64,000 bases of DNA from contig NZ_CANMLT010000004.1 in the NCBI RefSeq assembly GCF_947498805.1, positions 186,001-250,000 of the forward strand, read 5' to 3'. Positions 17,052 to 26,354 of this stretch are shown here, piece after piece. The number at the start of each line of letters is the position of its first letter. Positions within the stretch are counted from its first letter, which is position 1. This stretch comes from an uncultured Tenacibaculum sp. (GTDB lineage: Bacteria > Bacteroidota > Bacteroidia > Flavobacteriales > Flavobacteriaceae). The notes beneath the pieces were generated by a model. The model had not been told where the DNA came from. It searched no databases and saw only the letters and a program-made list of their open reading frames with translations. Both the position numbers and the translations under genes were made by a program.

Positions 17052-19142
17052 CTATTTCTTTTTTGGATGTACCAATTTCATTTCATCAATTAAATGTTTG
17101 GCTCCAGCATATTTATCAATAATAAATAATACATAACGAAGATCTACCATGATATTTCTACAAATCTCAGGGTCGTAATTAATATCACTCATAGTTCCTT
17201 CCCAAACACGGTCAAAGTTTAATCCTACAAGGTTTCCGTTTGCATCAATTGCAGGACTTCCAGAGTTTCCTCCAGTAGTATGGTTGGTTCCTAAGAAACA
17301 CACCGGTACTTTTCCGTTTTTATCAGCATATTGCCCATAATCTTTAGCATCGTATAAATCGCGAAGCTTTTTAGGAACATCAAACTCATAGTCTCCAGGA
17401 ACATATTTTTCAATTACACCGTCTAAATAACTTACAGGGTTATAGTATACTGCATCTCTTGGAGCATACCCTCTAACTTGTCCGTAAGTAACACGTAAAG
17501 TACTATTGGCATCTGGGAAATAACGAGCATTTGGTAAAGCTTCCATCAAAGCTTTCATGTATTTTTTCTGTAAAGCTGCAATTGCTTGATTCTTGTGTTG
17601 GAATTCTGGATTGATCTTAGCATAGAATTCCGCTACCATTGGCTTAGCGTATTGGTAAGCAGCATCTTTATTTAAGTTTTTAACTACTTTCTTAGCATCA
17701 CCTTCTAATAATTTTAGAGCTTTGTCTAAATCCGTTAAACTAGTTTTGTTATAGATAGAAGCATCAACGTTTTTAGTATATAAAGGCAGTACATTATTAA
17801 AAACTCCTTTATCTACGTTCACATCGTAATTCTTATGAATTCCTTTTAAACGAGCAATATAAGATGCTTTTGCTTTTTCAAAGTCTTCTGGTTTGTTTAA
17901 AGCTACTTGCTCTAACTGATACGCTCTAAAAGCCATTTGCATCAGCTCATTTGTAACGATGAATACTTCAATAAAGTTTCTTCTTTTAATGTTAATATTA
18001 GCGAAGTCTTTATACAAGGTTTCAAACTCAGGTAAGATATTACCATACTTTTGTTCTAGGCCTTTTTCTTTTAAAGCCTTGTTAAAAGTTGTTTCAAAAG
18101 CTTTACGCTTTTCAATAGCATTACTTTTTTTGATTCCTAAGTTTTCACCAATCCATTTTTTCCAAGCATTGGCAATACGAGCTTGTTTAGATGCGTATTT
18201 AATTCTAATAGCATCACTAGCTTTCATTTGAGCATCAATTTCTTTTAATGCAGCTTCTCTAATAGCAATATTACTTGGATTAAACTCTTGGGTAATATGC
18301 TTAATTGCTGTTGCTGGTAAATACTCATTTGTACGACCAGGGAAACCAAAGACCATGGTAAAATCACCTTCTTCTACTCCGTCTAAAGAAACAGGTAAAA
18401 AGTGTTTAGGAGTATAAGGCACATTGTCTTTGTTATATTTTGCAGGACGATTGTTTTTGTCAGCATAAATTCTAAATAAAGAAAAATCTCCTGTATGACG
18501 TGGAAACACCCAGTTGTCTGTATCACTACCAAATTTACCAATGCTACTTGGAGGAGCTCCAACTAAACGTACATCTTCAAACTTTTCAGTAACAAATAAG
18601 AAATACTGATTTCCTTTATAAAAAGGACGCACTTTTGCAAGTTGCCAATCTTCTTTTTTTGCCGATTTAATAAGTTGATTGATGTTTTTATCTATTGTAG
18701 ATTGTTTTTCACGTTCAGTCATGGTGTCATTTACTCCAGCTAAAGCTTGCTTGGTAACATCGTCAATACGAACAATAAATTCTACAAATAAACCATTATT
18801 AGGAAGCTCTTCTTTTTGAGTCATAGCCCAAAAACCATCTTTTAAATAATCATTTTCTAAAGAAGAATGTGATTGAATTTGTCCGAAACCACAATGGTGA
18901 TTTGTTAAAATTAATCCTTTAGGAGAGATTACTTCACTGGTACAACCTCCATTGAAATGTCCTATAGCATCTTTTAAACTAGAGTTATTTACATCGTAAA
19001 TATCTTTGGCAGTAAGTTTACCACCTAATGATTTCATTTCTTGTTCATTCATTCCTTCTAAAAGTGAAGGAATCCACATTCCACCTTGTTGAGCAGATAC
19101 TTGAATAAAAAGAAATAAGAATAGAATTTTTATGTACTTCAT
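17052..19142 (-). CDS. dpp11: Dipeptidyl-peptidase 11 (peptidase family S46)
   Basis: An exported serine exopeptidase that releases N-terminal dipeptides with Asp or Glu at the second position. The 696-residue protein has signal peptide MKYIKILFLFLFIQVSAQ. The catalytic His lies in LTNHHCGFGQ (82-83) and the nucleophile Ser627 in GNSGSPAIDANG. Arg645 in NFDRVWEGTMSD corresponds to the acidic-specificity arginine of DPP11; DPP7 has Gly there. The C-terminal CRNIMVDLRYVLFIIDKYAGA is strongly conserved. It is monocistronic, ending at a shared terminator, with TACCTTTA as a near-consensus -7. It is probably periplasmic and feeds dipeptides to uptake systems. Confidence 0.88.
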   Translation of the reverse strand: MKYIKILFLFLFIQVSAQQGGMWIPSLLEGMNEQEMKSLGGKLTAKDIYDVNNSSLKDAIGHFNGGCTSEVISPKGLILTNHHCGFGQIQSHSSLENDYLKDGFWAMTQKEELPNNGLFVEFIVRIDDVTKQALAGVNDTMTEREKQSTIDKNINQLIKSAKKEDWQLAKVRPFYKGNQYFLFVTEKFEDVRLVGAPPSSIGKFGSDTDNWVFPRHTGDFSLFRIYADKNNRPAKYNKDNVPYTPKHFLPVSLDGVEEGDFTMVFGFPGRTNEYLPATAIKHITQEFNPSNIAIREAALKEIDAQMKASDAIRIKYASKQARIANAWKKWIGENLGIKKSNAIEKRKAFETTFNKALKEKGLEQKYGNILPEFETLYKDFANINIKRRNFIEVFIVTNELMQMAFRAYQLEQVALNKPEDFEKAKASYIARLKGIHKNYDVNVDKGVFNNVLPLYTKNVDASIYNKTSLTDLDKALKLLEGDAKKVVKNLNKDAAYQYAKPMVAEFYAKINPEFQHKNQAIAALQKKYMKALMEALPNARYFPDANSTLRVTYGQVRGYAPRDAVYYNPVSYLDGVIEKYVPGDYEFDVPKKLRDLYDAKDYGQYADKNGKVPVCFLGTNHTTGGNSGSPAIDANGNLVGLNFDRVWEGTMSDINYDPEICRNIMVDLRYVLFIIDKYAGAKHLIDEMKLVHPKKK

Positions 19143-19183
19143 CTGATTTTATAATTTATCGGATAAAGGTACAATTCTCTAAA

Positions 19184-20068
19184 TTATTTTTTGTTAAGAG
19201 GATATATTTCTTGACCAATAAAGTCTTTAGGAAAATGTTCATCTCCTTCAAAACCAATTTCAATATCTCTACCGTCATAAGGAATGTAATTGGTTTTAAA
19301 GATATAATCCCAAACACTAAGTGTAATACCGAAGTTAACACCTTTACGTCTTTCTTCTGGCAATTTTTTGGCATGATGCCAAATATGCATTCTCGGATTG
19401 TTTAAAATATACTTTAACCAACCATAATCCCAGTTAATATTTGCATGGTTTAGATGACCGATGGTAATATTGAAAAAATGAACAATAGCTACATCTTGTG
19501 CTGTAAATCCGCCCATAATAGCCAATGGAATATATTTCATAGAGTTATATACAACAGGCTCCATCCAATGGTAGCGTAAATGTGCAGCAAATCCCATTTG
19601 TTTTACAGAGTGATGTACTTTGTGGAAGTTCCATAAAAATTCGTATTTGTGTAATAACGTATGGGTAAACCATTGTACAAAATCAATAACGATAAAAAAG
19701 ACAAGCAATCTAGCCCAATAAGGAAAAGTATTGATGTCGAATACTTGAAAATTGACAATCGACAAACCTACGATTCCAAGAATATCGTTGAAAACTTGAG
19801 CAGCTGTATTTGAAAGTGCTATAAAAACAATCAAATTGAGTAGAAAGAAATTGAAGAACATATAGAAAGTATCTAACCAAAAATCCTTTCGAAAAAGTGA
19901 TTGATTTTTACGCCAAGGAAATAGCATTTCTAAACCCCAAACAACCAAAGAAATTATAATCAAACCATAAAAATAGTTTTCCCAATTCAGTTCTAATAAA
20001 ACCGATTGTTTTAAATAATTCCAATAATCGGAATATGAATTTTTTATGATATCAAGGTATTTGTTCAT
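19184..20068 (-). CDS. Sterol desaturase / fatty acid hydroxylase family protein
   Basis: A 294-residue membrane di-iron enzyme of the fatty acid hydroxylase superfamily. Several transmembrane segments (about 30-50, 68-90 and 118-136) are followed by the histidine clusters HTLLH, HKVHHS, HLRYHW, HLNHAN and HIWHHAKKLP, which supply the iron ligands. Family members hydroxylate or desaturate lipids, and the substrate here is unknown. A consensus -7 TAACTTTG on this strand at 20097-20104 gives a short leader. It lies between the TonB receptor and dpp11 without obvious functional linkage. Confidence 0.85.
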   Translation of the reverse strand: MNKYLDIIKNSYSDYWNYLKQSVLLELNWENYFYGLIIISLVVWGLEMLFPWRKNQSLFRKDFWLDTFYMFFNFFLLNLIVFIALSNTAAQVFNDILGIVGLSIVNFQVFDINTFPYWARLLVFFIVIDFVQWFTHTLLHKYEFLWNFHKVHHSVKQMGFAAHLRYHWMEPVVYNSMKYIPLAIMGGFTAQDVAIVHFFNITIGHLNHANINWDYGWLKYILNNPRMHIWHHAKKLPEERRKGVNFGITLSVWDYIFKTNYIPYDGRDIEIGFEGDEHFPKDFIGQEIYPLNKK

Positions 20069-20096
20069 TAGATTAGAAATGCAAAAACGTTTACTT

Positions 20097-20104
20097 CAAA
20101 GTTA
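20097..20104 (-). promoter_or_regulatory. -7 promoter element of sterol desaturase-like gene
   Basis: TAACTTTG on the minus strand matches TAnnTTTG, 29 bases before the start codon. No clear -33 TTG. Confidence 0.4.
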
Positions 20105-20144
20105 CTGAAATAAACGTTTTTTATTGTTACATGAGTTACAAAAG

Positions 20145-23100
20145 TTAAAACTGATATTTTAATCCTAATTGCGCTTTCCAGCGTGAATTAATAGCGTCGG
20201 TTACCCAAGGTTTGGCATTTTCATCAATGGTAAACTGATATACAGGTTGGTTGTTTTCTGTGCCTTTAAACTCTAGTAAGTTAAAGCTAGAATTCACCAC
20301 GTTTGGTACATATACCAAACGTCCCCAATCATTATTTATCAAGTTCAATACATTAAATATATCTAAACTAACTTGTAAGTTGTGATTGTTTTTAAAAGGA
20401 ATATTGTACAAGAACTTAGCATCTAATTGATGGTTCCAAGGAGTTCTTGCTCCATTTCGTTCTGCATAAGACCCTCTATTGTTACGTAGATATTCATTGT
20501 TATTAATAAAGCTATTCAATCGATTCCATTGCTCTTGAGAAGAAACAAGTATGTTTCCTGCTCCGTCTGTAATATCTTGCAATTGAATGTCGTTTTGATT
20601 CGCAGGAATATATACCAAATCATTTCTAGAAGAACCGTCTCTGTTTACATCTCCTTGATATACGATGGAGTAAGGGCTACCAGAGGTTCCTGTGTATAAT
20701 AAAGAAGTTTGTAATTGATGCTTGTTTTTAAAGTTGAAGTTATACCCATGTGAGGATACTAACTTGTGGCGTAAATCGAAATTTGAAAAAGACACATCTG
20801 GATCATGAGAATTAACAGCTTGATTCCATTCAAAGTTGGCTGCTGATGAGTTTCTTACAGTACTAGAAATGTCTTTACTTTTTCCATAAGTATACCCAAT
20901 AAAACCGTTGTAGTTTTTGTCTTCTTTGTACAATCCGAAAGTTAAATTATATCGATATCCTTTATTTGTATTTCGCAGTAAGAAAACATTGGTGAAATTA
21001 TTGTTTACGCGAGTTCCATTATAAAACTGACGTGTATCTGCTCCTGAATAATTACCAAACTCTAATCGACGGTTGATAGATTGGAAATAAATTCCTTTTA
21101 AAACTTCCGTATAGGTAGCTTGTGCAGTAAATCTAAAGTTTTTAGGAAGCTTTGCTTCAAAACTCAAACGTGTTTTCCATTCTCTCGGTAACTCAAAATC
21201 ATTGTCAATTAAGTTAATTTCGGTTAAACCTGGTTGCTGACTTGCTAATGACCCTAAGTTTTCAACCAATTGTACTGTACTACCTCCTGGTCTAATATCT
21301 ACATTAAAATAATCTGTTCCAGAAATATATTCAGCATAAGCAAACCATAAGTAAGGAATACGTCCAGTAAAAAATCCACTACCTCCTTCCAAAGTATATT
21401 TTCTATCTTCATCCAGTACATACTTAAAATTGAATCTTGGGTTTACATGAGGTTTTGCACTTATCTTATTGGTAAACTTACTAAATTCAGGAGTGTTTTT
21501 TACCAAGGGGCTTAAAGGGAGTTCATCCAATAATAATTGATTGTCTAAACGTATACCCACGTTTACTGTTAGCTTATCGTTTACACGAATTTTGTCTTGT
21601 ACATATGCAGCTGAAGTGAGTACATCAATAGTTGCAGATGGACGATTATTCACAAAATCAAAAGAGTTGTTAGTTACATGATATACACCACGAATTCGAG
21701 AAGGTCTATCATTTAAAAAATCATCTACCGACCTATATGCCCAACGTCCATTCCAAGCGGTTAAAAAGCCGTAATCTATATCATTATATTGTAATAATAA
21801 TCCAGCGGTAATGGTATGATTGTTTTTATAAAAGGTGAACTTATCTGTAAACTGAAAAGTATTAAGGTTGGTGTTGTATATGGAAGCTTCTCTATAGGTA
21901 CCAGCAAAAATTCTATTAGATGTATCTGTAATTTCAATATGAGGGAATACTCTACCATCATAGCTTCGATCTTCTTTTACTTTCGTATAACCAATGGTTA
22001 AGATGTTAGAAGTATTTTCCGATAAAGTTGAGTTTAGTTCAATTGTTGTACTATTTAAAATGCTATTATGTCGATACCCTTGGTTACCAAAGTTGAAAAC
22101 TGCTTGATTCCACTCTAAATTATCGGCAAAACTTTTCACAAAATTGTTTCTAAAGGTTAGTTTATGCTTGTTTGAAATGTTGTAATCTAAACGAGCAAAT
22201 ATTTTAGTAGAAGCGGTTTTGATATCACTATTTTCATAAGCACCTGGATCATAATTGTAATCATTTTGAAGTTTATTTGCAATATCAATTACAGTTTGTT
22301 GACTAATATTAGAACCATTGGTTCCAGGAGCACCAATTAATGGGGTTTTGCTTAAAGCTTGTTCTACATTGAAGTAGTAAAATAATTTGTCTTTCTTTAA
22401 TGCTCCACCAATACCTGCTCCTAATTGGATATCATAAAAACTATCAACGTCTTGTTTGATTCCATTTGCATAAGAACCTACTAATGATTGATTGTTACCA
22501 TACCCATATACTTCTGTTTTAGTAGTATTTGTACCATTTTTTGTAACCACATTGATATTAGCTCCAGTAAAATTTCCAACACTTACATCAAAAGGAGAGG
22601 TCTTTACTGAAAGTTCTTTGATAGCACCAAAACTAATAGGTTGACTACGAGATAAACTTCCTGGTGTTCCGTTTGCAGATGAACCGGCAGCACCACTAGC
22701 AGGTTCTTGGAAACCGACTACATCATTACTTGCAATACCATCAATATTAAAGTTGTTAAAACGATTGCTTGATCCTCCAAATGAATTTAAGTTGGCTTCT
22801 GGTAAGTTTCTTGTTAAATCTTGAACACTTCTACTAATAGTTGGTGTTTTTAGTAATTTTTGTGCGCTAATAACTGTCCCATTTTTTCTTGAAGAAGCAC
22901 CTGTAATTACAACTTCCTCTAAAGAAGTACTTTCTTCTTTTAGAACAATATCTAACAAAGAAGTTTTTCCTAAATTAATAGTTACATTGTTTACTTTATA
23001 GGTGTGGAATCCAACAAAACTAATTTCTACGGTGTATTGGTTTCCTGGAGGAATATTGGCAATTACGTAATGTCCACTTTCTTGAGAAGTGGTACCATAG

Positions 23101-23258
23101 GTAAAATTGGTTTCAGTATCTTTAATTATTACGGTTGCAAAAGGAATAGCTTGTTTTGTGTTGTCAACTATCTTTCCTTCTAAATTACCAGTTGTTTCTT
23201 GAGCATAAATGTTAACTGCAAAAAGTAGCAGTATAATTACATTAATTGTAGTTTTCAC
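20145..23258 (-). CDS. Oar-like TonB-dependent receptor
   Basis: A 1037-residue outer-membrane receptor. The signal peptide (MKTTINVIILLLFAVNIYAQ) is followed by a carboxypeptidase-regulatory-like domain (about 22-110) with GKIVDNTKQAIPFATVIIKD. A plug domain (about 115-250) has SVQDLTRNLPEANLNSFGG and NNFNIDGIASND, and a large barrel ends in QLGLKYQF. The long plug-barrel with repeated NxxRFN motifs resembles Oar/OmpA-related receptors, for which peptide or protein ligands are proposed. No SusD-like or DUF5689 partner adjoins it. Ligand unknown. Confidence 0.85.
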   Translation of the reverse strand: MKTTINVIILLLFAVNIYAQETTGNLEGKIVDNTKQAIPFATVIIKDTETNFTYGTTSQESGHYVIANIPPGNQYTVEISFVGFHTYKVNNVTINLGKTSLLDIVLKEESTSLEEVVITGASSRKNGTVISAQKLLKTPTISRSVQDLTRNLPEANLNSFGGSSNRFNNFNIDGIASNDVVGFQEPASGAAGSSANGTPGSLSRSQPISFGAIKELSVKTSPFDVSVGNFTGANINVVTKNGTNTTKTEVYGYGNNQSLVGSYANGIKQDVDSFYDIQLGAGIGGALKKDKLFYYFNVEQALSKTPLIGAPGTNGSNISQQTVIDIANKLQNDYNYDPGAYENSDIKTASTKIFARLDYNISNKHKLTFRNNFVKSFADNLEWNQAVFNFGNQGYRHNSILNSTTIELNSTLSENTSNILTIGYTKVKEDRSYDGRVFPHIEITDTSNRIFAGTYREASIYNTNLNTFQFTDKFTFYKNNHTITAGLLLQYNDIDYGFLTAWNGRWAYRSVDDFLNDRPSRIRGVYHVTNNSFDFVNNRPSATIDVLTSAAYVQDKIRVNDKLTVNVGIRLDNQLLLDELPLSPLVKNTPEFSKFTNKISAKPHVNPRFNFKYVLDEDRKYTLEGGSGFFTGRIPYLWFAYAEYISGTDYFNVDIRPGGSTVQLVENLGSLASQQPGLTEINLIDNDFELPREWKTRLSFEAKLPKNFRFTAQATYTEVLKGIYFQSINRRLEFGNYSGADTRQFYNGTRVNNNFTNVFLLRNTNKGYRYNLTFGLYKEDKNYNGFIGYTYGKSKDISSTVRNSSAANFEWNQAVNSHDPDVSFSNFDLRHKLVSSHGYNFNFKNKHQLQTSLLYTGTSGSPYSIVYQGDVNRDGSSRNDLVYIPANQNDIQLQDITDGAGNILVSSQEQWNRLNSFINNNEYLRNNRGSYAERNGARTPWNHQLDAKFLYNIPFKNNHNLQVSLDIFNVLNLINNDWGRLVYVPNVVNSSFNLLEFKGTENNQPVYQFTIDENAKPWVTDAINSRWKAQLGLKYQF

Positions 23259-23325
23259 GTGAATTATGTATTGACTTTAATTATTGAATTGATGTAGAGA
23301 AGATCATCTTAATCAAGACGAATTT

Positions 23326-24021
23326 CTATCTGTTTATAGTAATTAAAGTAAGTGGAGATCCTTTATTAAAGAAATGATAGGAATATGCTTTTGAAGTATA
23401 AAAGCTGTTAAAGTAAAAAAGAACTTTTGTTGCTGTTGAGGTAGTCAGTTCCTTTAATAACAAAAAAGAAAACTTCAATTGATCTACGAAGAAAGAAATG
23501 TCCTTTTTCGAATCGATATCGGCTAAGTATCCAAGTTGCTCAATAACGATGTTTTGCTTTGCTAAATACTTTTTTAATTCTGAAAATACTTTACGAGTAT
23601 TCCATGCAATGCTTTTAAAAATCTCCTTTGAAAAATGTTCTTTTTTAATGGCAATTAAATAGGTTCCTCCGTCAAAAGAAGGACCAAGGGTTGCCTTTTC
23701 GTCTTGTAAATTGTTTAGGGCTTTTAGAAGATGTGAAGTTTTTAATTTCGGACTATCATTACCAATAGTAATGACTTGTGAGTATCCTTTATTAAAAGCT
23801 TCCTGAATAGCATTGGTAAAACGTTCTCCAAACGTAACTCCAATTTGTTCTTTTTCAGAAATAACTAATACATCAACTCCTGTTTTTTGTGCTTTTACTA
23901 GTGTCTTTTGATTTAATTCCTGAAAGAGTTGCTCGCTGTTATCAAAAACTTTATGATTTGCCTCTTTCTTAGAAGAATAGGCAAATAGTAAAATTGCGGT
24001 TTGTTTTTGATTTTGAATCAT
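23326..24021 (-). CDS. DUF2064 / TIGR04282-type GT-A fold protein
   Basis: A 231-residue protein with the fold of nucleotide-sugar transferases. Signatures are GVTFGERFTNAIQEAFNKGYSQVITIGNDSPKL and ATLGPSFDGGTYLIAIKKE, typical of DUF2064 (TIGR04282) proteins. The IGNDSP motif replaces the metal-binding DxD. The biochemical function is not established. No partner TIGR04283 glycosyltransferase is adjacent. It lies 67 bases upstream of the Oar-like receptor on the same strand and may be co-transcribed with it. Confidence 0.75.
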   Translation of the reverse strand: MIQNQKQTAILLFAYSSKKEANHKVFDNSEQLFQELNQKTLVKAQKTGVDVLVISEKEQIGVTFGERFTNAIQEAFNKGYSQVITIGNDSPKLKTSHLLKALNNLQDEKATLGPSFDGGTYLIAIKKEHFSKEIFKSIAWNTRKVFSELKKYLAKQNIVIEQLGYLADIDSKKDISFFVDQLKFSFLLLKELTTSTATKVLFYFNSFYTSKAYSYHFFNKGSPLTLITINR

Positions 24022-24091
24022 TTAGGGAAAACTCTATTTTTTCAAGGCTTTAATAGTCGAGGAAAAGGTAAGTTCTTTACATTGATTCATA

Positions 24092-24126
24092 AAAAAAACC
24101 ATCAATAATTTATTGATGGTTTTTTA
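24092..24126. terminator. Terminator after hemD
   Basis: An 11-bp perfect stem AACCATCAATA/TATTGATGGTT with loop ATT. It is flanked by A and T runs, so it can work on either strand; its likely job is ending the hemD transcript on the minus strand. Confidence 0.8.
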
Positions 24127-24148
24127 TTAAATATGGTAAACGAAGTAA

Positions 24149-24895
24149 TTATTTCTTATTTACTTCTTTAATATATTTTTCTAAAGCCATTGTCATTGAA
24201 GGAGTTTCCGGTGTTGGAGCGGAAATATCTACTCGTAACCCTCTATCTTCAACTGCTTTAATAGTTGTATTACCAAATACTGCAATTCTAGTATTGTTTT
24301 GTTTAAATTCTGGGAAGTTTTTAAATAAACTATCAATTCCAGAAGGACTAAAGAATACTAAAACATCGTAAAATACATTTTCTAAGTCAGATAAATCACT
24401 TACTACAGTTCTATATAAATCTGCACGTTTCCAATCAACACCTAACTTGTCTAATTCAGTAGGAATTAATGATTTTAACTTGTCAGAAGAAGGCAATAAG
24501 AATTTTTCGTCTTTATGTTTCTTGATTAATTTCGTTAACTCAGGAAACGTTCTATTACCAACATAAATTTTACGTTTTCTATATACTACATACTTTTGTA
24601 GGTAATATGCAACAGCTTCTGATTGACAGAAATATTTCATGTCATCTGGCACTGTAAAACGCATCTCTTCAGCAATTCTAAAGAAATGATCTACTGCGTT
24701 TCTACTGGTTAAGATAATTGCTGTGTAGTTGTTTAAATCTACTTTTTGAGCTCTAACTTCTTTTACCGGAATTCCTTCTACATGAATAAAAGAACGAAAA
24801 TCAACTTTTACTTTATGTTTATCAGCTAAATCAAAGTAAGGTGAAGTTTCTGACTTGGGCGCAGGTTGAGACACTAAAATAGTTTTCACTTTCAT
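24149..24895 (-). CDS. hemD: Uroporphyrinogen-III synthase
   Basis: HemD cyclises hydroxymethylbilane to uroporphyrinogen III in tetrapyrrole synthesis. The 248-residue protein shows the two-domain pattern. N-terminal elements include VKTILVSQPAPKSETSPYFDLADKHKV and AIILTSRNAVDHFF. The C-terminal domain has VLVFFSPSGIDSLFKNF and RIAVFGNTTIKAVEDRGLRVDISAPTPETPSMTMAL. It begins 12 bases after the DUF4271 gene, an arrangement common in flavobacteria, and is followed by a terminator. Sequence conservation is low in this family, but the SPSGIDS and GNTT motifs are convincing. Confidence 0.9.
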   Translation of the reverse strand: MKVKTILVSQPAPKSETSPYFDLADKHKVKVDFRSFIHVEGIPVKEVRAQKVDLNNYTAIILTSRNAVDHFFRIAEEMRFTVPDDMKYFCQSEAVAYYLQKYVVYRKRKIYVGNRTFPELTKLIKKHKDEKFLLPSSDKLKSLIPTELDKLGVDWKRADLYRTVVSDLSDLENVFYDVLVFFSPSGIDSLFKNFPEFKQNNTRIAVFGNTTIKAVEDRGLRVDISAPTPETPSMTMALEKYIKEVNKK

Positions 24896-24907
24896 ATACT
24901 TTTCTCT

Positions 24908-25546
24908 TTACGTAGTTGTTGTTTTATAAAGAATTAATAGCGGTGCTATTTCAAGTGCGCAAAGGTACAAAATAAAATAGAATAACTTGTTTACAACCAA
25001 TCTTTTGTTATTATAAATTATTAATAGAAAACGAAAACCAATCAAAATCAAAAAAATAATGATTAAAAAACTTGAGCTCTTAAAGGTGTATTGATTGAAG
25101 ATAAGTATTGGGAACAACCAAATGCTTAAGGTCTTTAAATATCCAAATTTTGAATATAAAAAATAGTTTAAAAAACCTTTTAACCCTAGTACCGAAACCA
25201 TAAATGCATCTAAAAGAAAACGGAGTAATAAATAAACCGTGGTGATACCAAAAATATAACTTAAGGTTTTAAGGTTCTTATTAATTAAATATGTAGGAGC
25301 TATTTCAAAAAAGAAAAGTGATAATATTAGCGATGTAAACCCAAATAGTACGAGCTGAAATGATGAGAAAAAAGAGGTGTTTTTTTCTGCTTGTTTATGG
25401 AAAAAACCAGGAGTAAAAAAAGCAACAATATACCCGTAAAGCCCATTAGGTTTCAGGAGTTTTAAAATTGCAAGCAACATAAATGCAATAACAAAAAATA
25501 TAGAAATCCAATAGTCGTAATTTATAATACGTTCAACTGCCTGCAT
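24908..25546 (-). CDS. DUF4271 family membrane protein
   Basis: A 212-residue integral membrane protein with six or so hydrophobic segments. MQAVERIINYDYWISIFFVIAFMLLAILKLL begins it, and the central LRFLLDAFMVSVLGLKGFLNYFLYSKFGYLKTLSIWLFPILIF is the hallmark of DUF4271 proteins. These always seem to accompany hemD in Flavobacteriaceae, though no function is known. It is the promoter-proximal gene of a two-gene operon; a -7 element TAACTTTG lies at 25575-25582. Confidence 0.82.
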   Translation of the reverse strand: MQAVERIINYDYWISIFFVIAFMLLAILKLLKPNGLYGYIVAFFTPGFFHKQAEKNTSFFSSFQLVLFGFTSLILSLFFFEIAPTYLINKNLKTLSYIFGITTVYLLLRFLLDAFMVSVLGLKGFLNYFLYSKFGYLKTLSIWLFPILIFNQYTFKSSSFLIIIFLILIGFRFLLIIYNNKRLVVNKLFYFILYLCALEIAPLLILYKTTTT

Positions 25547-25574
25547 TATTAAAATTTTATGCTTTTAATTAACA

Positions 25575-25604
25575 CAAAGTTAGTAATAAATTAATGTATC
25601 TTTG
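25575..25604. promoter_or_regulatory. Divergent promoter pair (DUF4271-hemD and GT2 operon)
   Basis: Minus-strand TAACTTTG (25575-25582) and plus-strand TATCTTTG (25597-25604) both match TAnnTTTG. With flanking bases they form an inverted repeat CACAAAG/CTTTGTG. The plus start would fall near 25611, so ATG 25616 would be almost leaderless and ATG 25628 is the better start for the following gene. Confidence 0.55.
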
Positions 25605-25627
25605 TGCTAAATTAGATGTTAAAGTAT

Positions 25628-26350
25628 ATGAAATCTGACGCTTTAGTCATTATACCTACTTACAACGAAAAAGAAAACATTGAAGCTATTATTAAAGCGA
25701 CTTTCAATCAAGAAAAGGACTTTGATATTTTAATTGTTGATGATAATTCTCCTGATGGAACAGCAACAATTGTAGAAAAGCTTCAAAATGAATTCCCGCA
25801 AAGATTATTTTTAGAAAATAGAAAGGAAAAAAATGGTTTAGGTAGAGCTTATATACATGGCTTTAAATGGGCCATAGAAAAAGGGTATGATTATATCATT
25901 GAGATGGATGCAGATTTCTCTCATAATCCTAACGACCTTATTCGTTTATATGAATGTTGTGTGAAAGAAGGAGCAGATGTAGCAATAGGATCAAGATATT
26001 CAGTAGGAGTTAATGTGGTTAATTGGCCAATGTCTAGAGTGTTATTGTCTTATTTTGCATCTAAGTATGTAAGGTTAATTACAAGAATTCCAATACATGA
26101 TACCACTGCAGGTTTTGTGTGCTACCGAAGGAATGTTTTAGAAACAATTCAATTAGATAAGATAGAGTTTGTAGGCTATGCTTTTCAAATAGAGATGAAA
26201 TATAAAGCCTGGAAACATAAATTCAATATTAAAGAAGTTTCTGTAATTTTTACCGATAGAGTTTTGGGAGAATCAAAGTTAAGCTCAGGAATTATAAAAG
26301 AAGCTATCTTTGGAGTTATAAAAATGAGATTTAAAGGTTTACCAAAGTAA
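25628..26350 (+). CDS. Polyprenol-phosphate mannose synthase-like GT2
   Basis: A 240-residue family 2 glycosyltransferase close to DPM1/polyprenol monophosphomannose synthase, which makes lipid-linked mannose from GDP-mannose. Motifs are ALVIIPTYNEKENIE, VDDNSPDGTA, EMDADFSHNPNDL (metal-binding DAD), AIGSRYS and the late FTDRVLGESKLS. It lacks a C-terminal membrane domain. I prefer ATG 25628 over 25616 because of the predicted transcription start. It is followed by a GNAT gene (4 bases) and pyrC (4 bases), so it heads an operon. A second enzyme of this type lies at 8331-9026. Confidence 0.85.
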   Translation: MKSDALVIIPTYNEKENIEAIIKATFNQEKDFDILIVDDNSPDGTATIVEKLQNEFPQRLFLENRKEKNGLGRAYIHGFKWAIEKGYDYIIEMDADFSHNPNDLIRLYECCVKEGADVAIGSRYSVGVNVVNWPMSRVLLSYFASKYVRLITRIPIHDTTAGFVCYRRNVLETIQLDKIEFVGYAFQIEMKYKAWKHKFNIKEVSVIFTDRVLGESKLSSGIIKEAIFGVIKMRFKGLPK

Positions 26351-26354
26351 AAAG

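Noticed and set aside
19156-19374. 72-codon minus frame in the sterol desaturase gene
   Set aside because: Alternate frame inside the true gene, without start signals.
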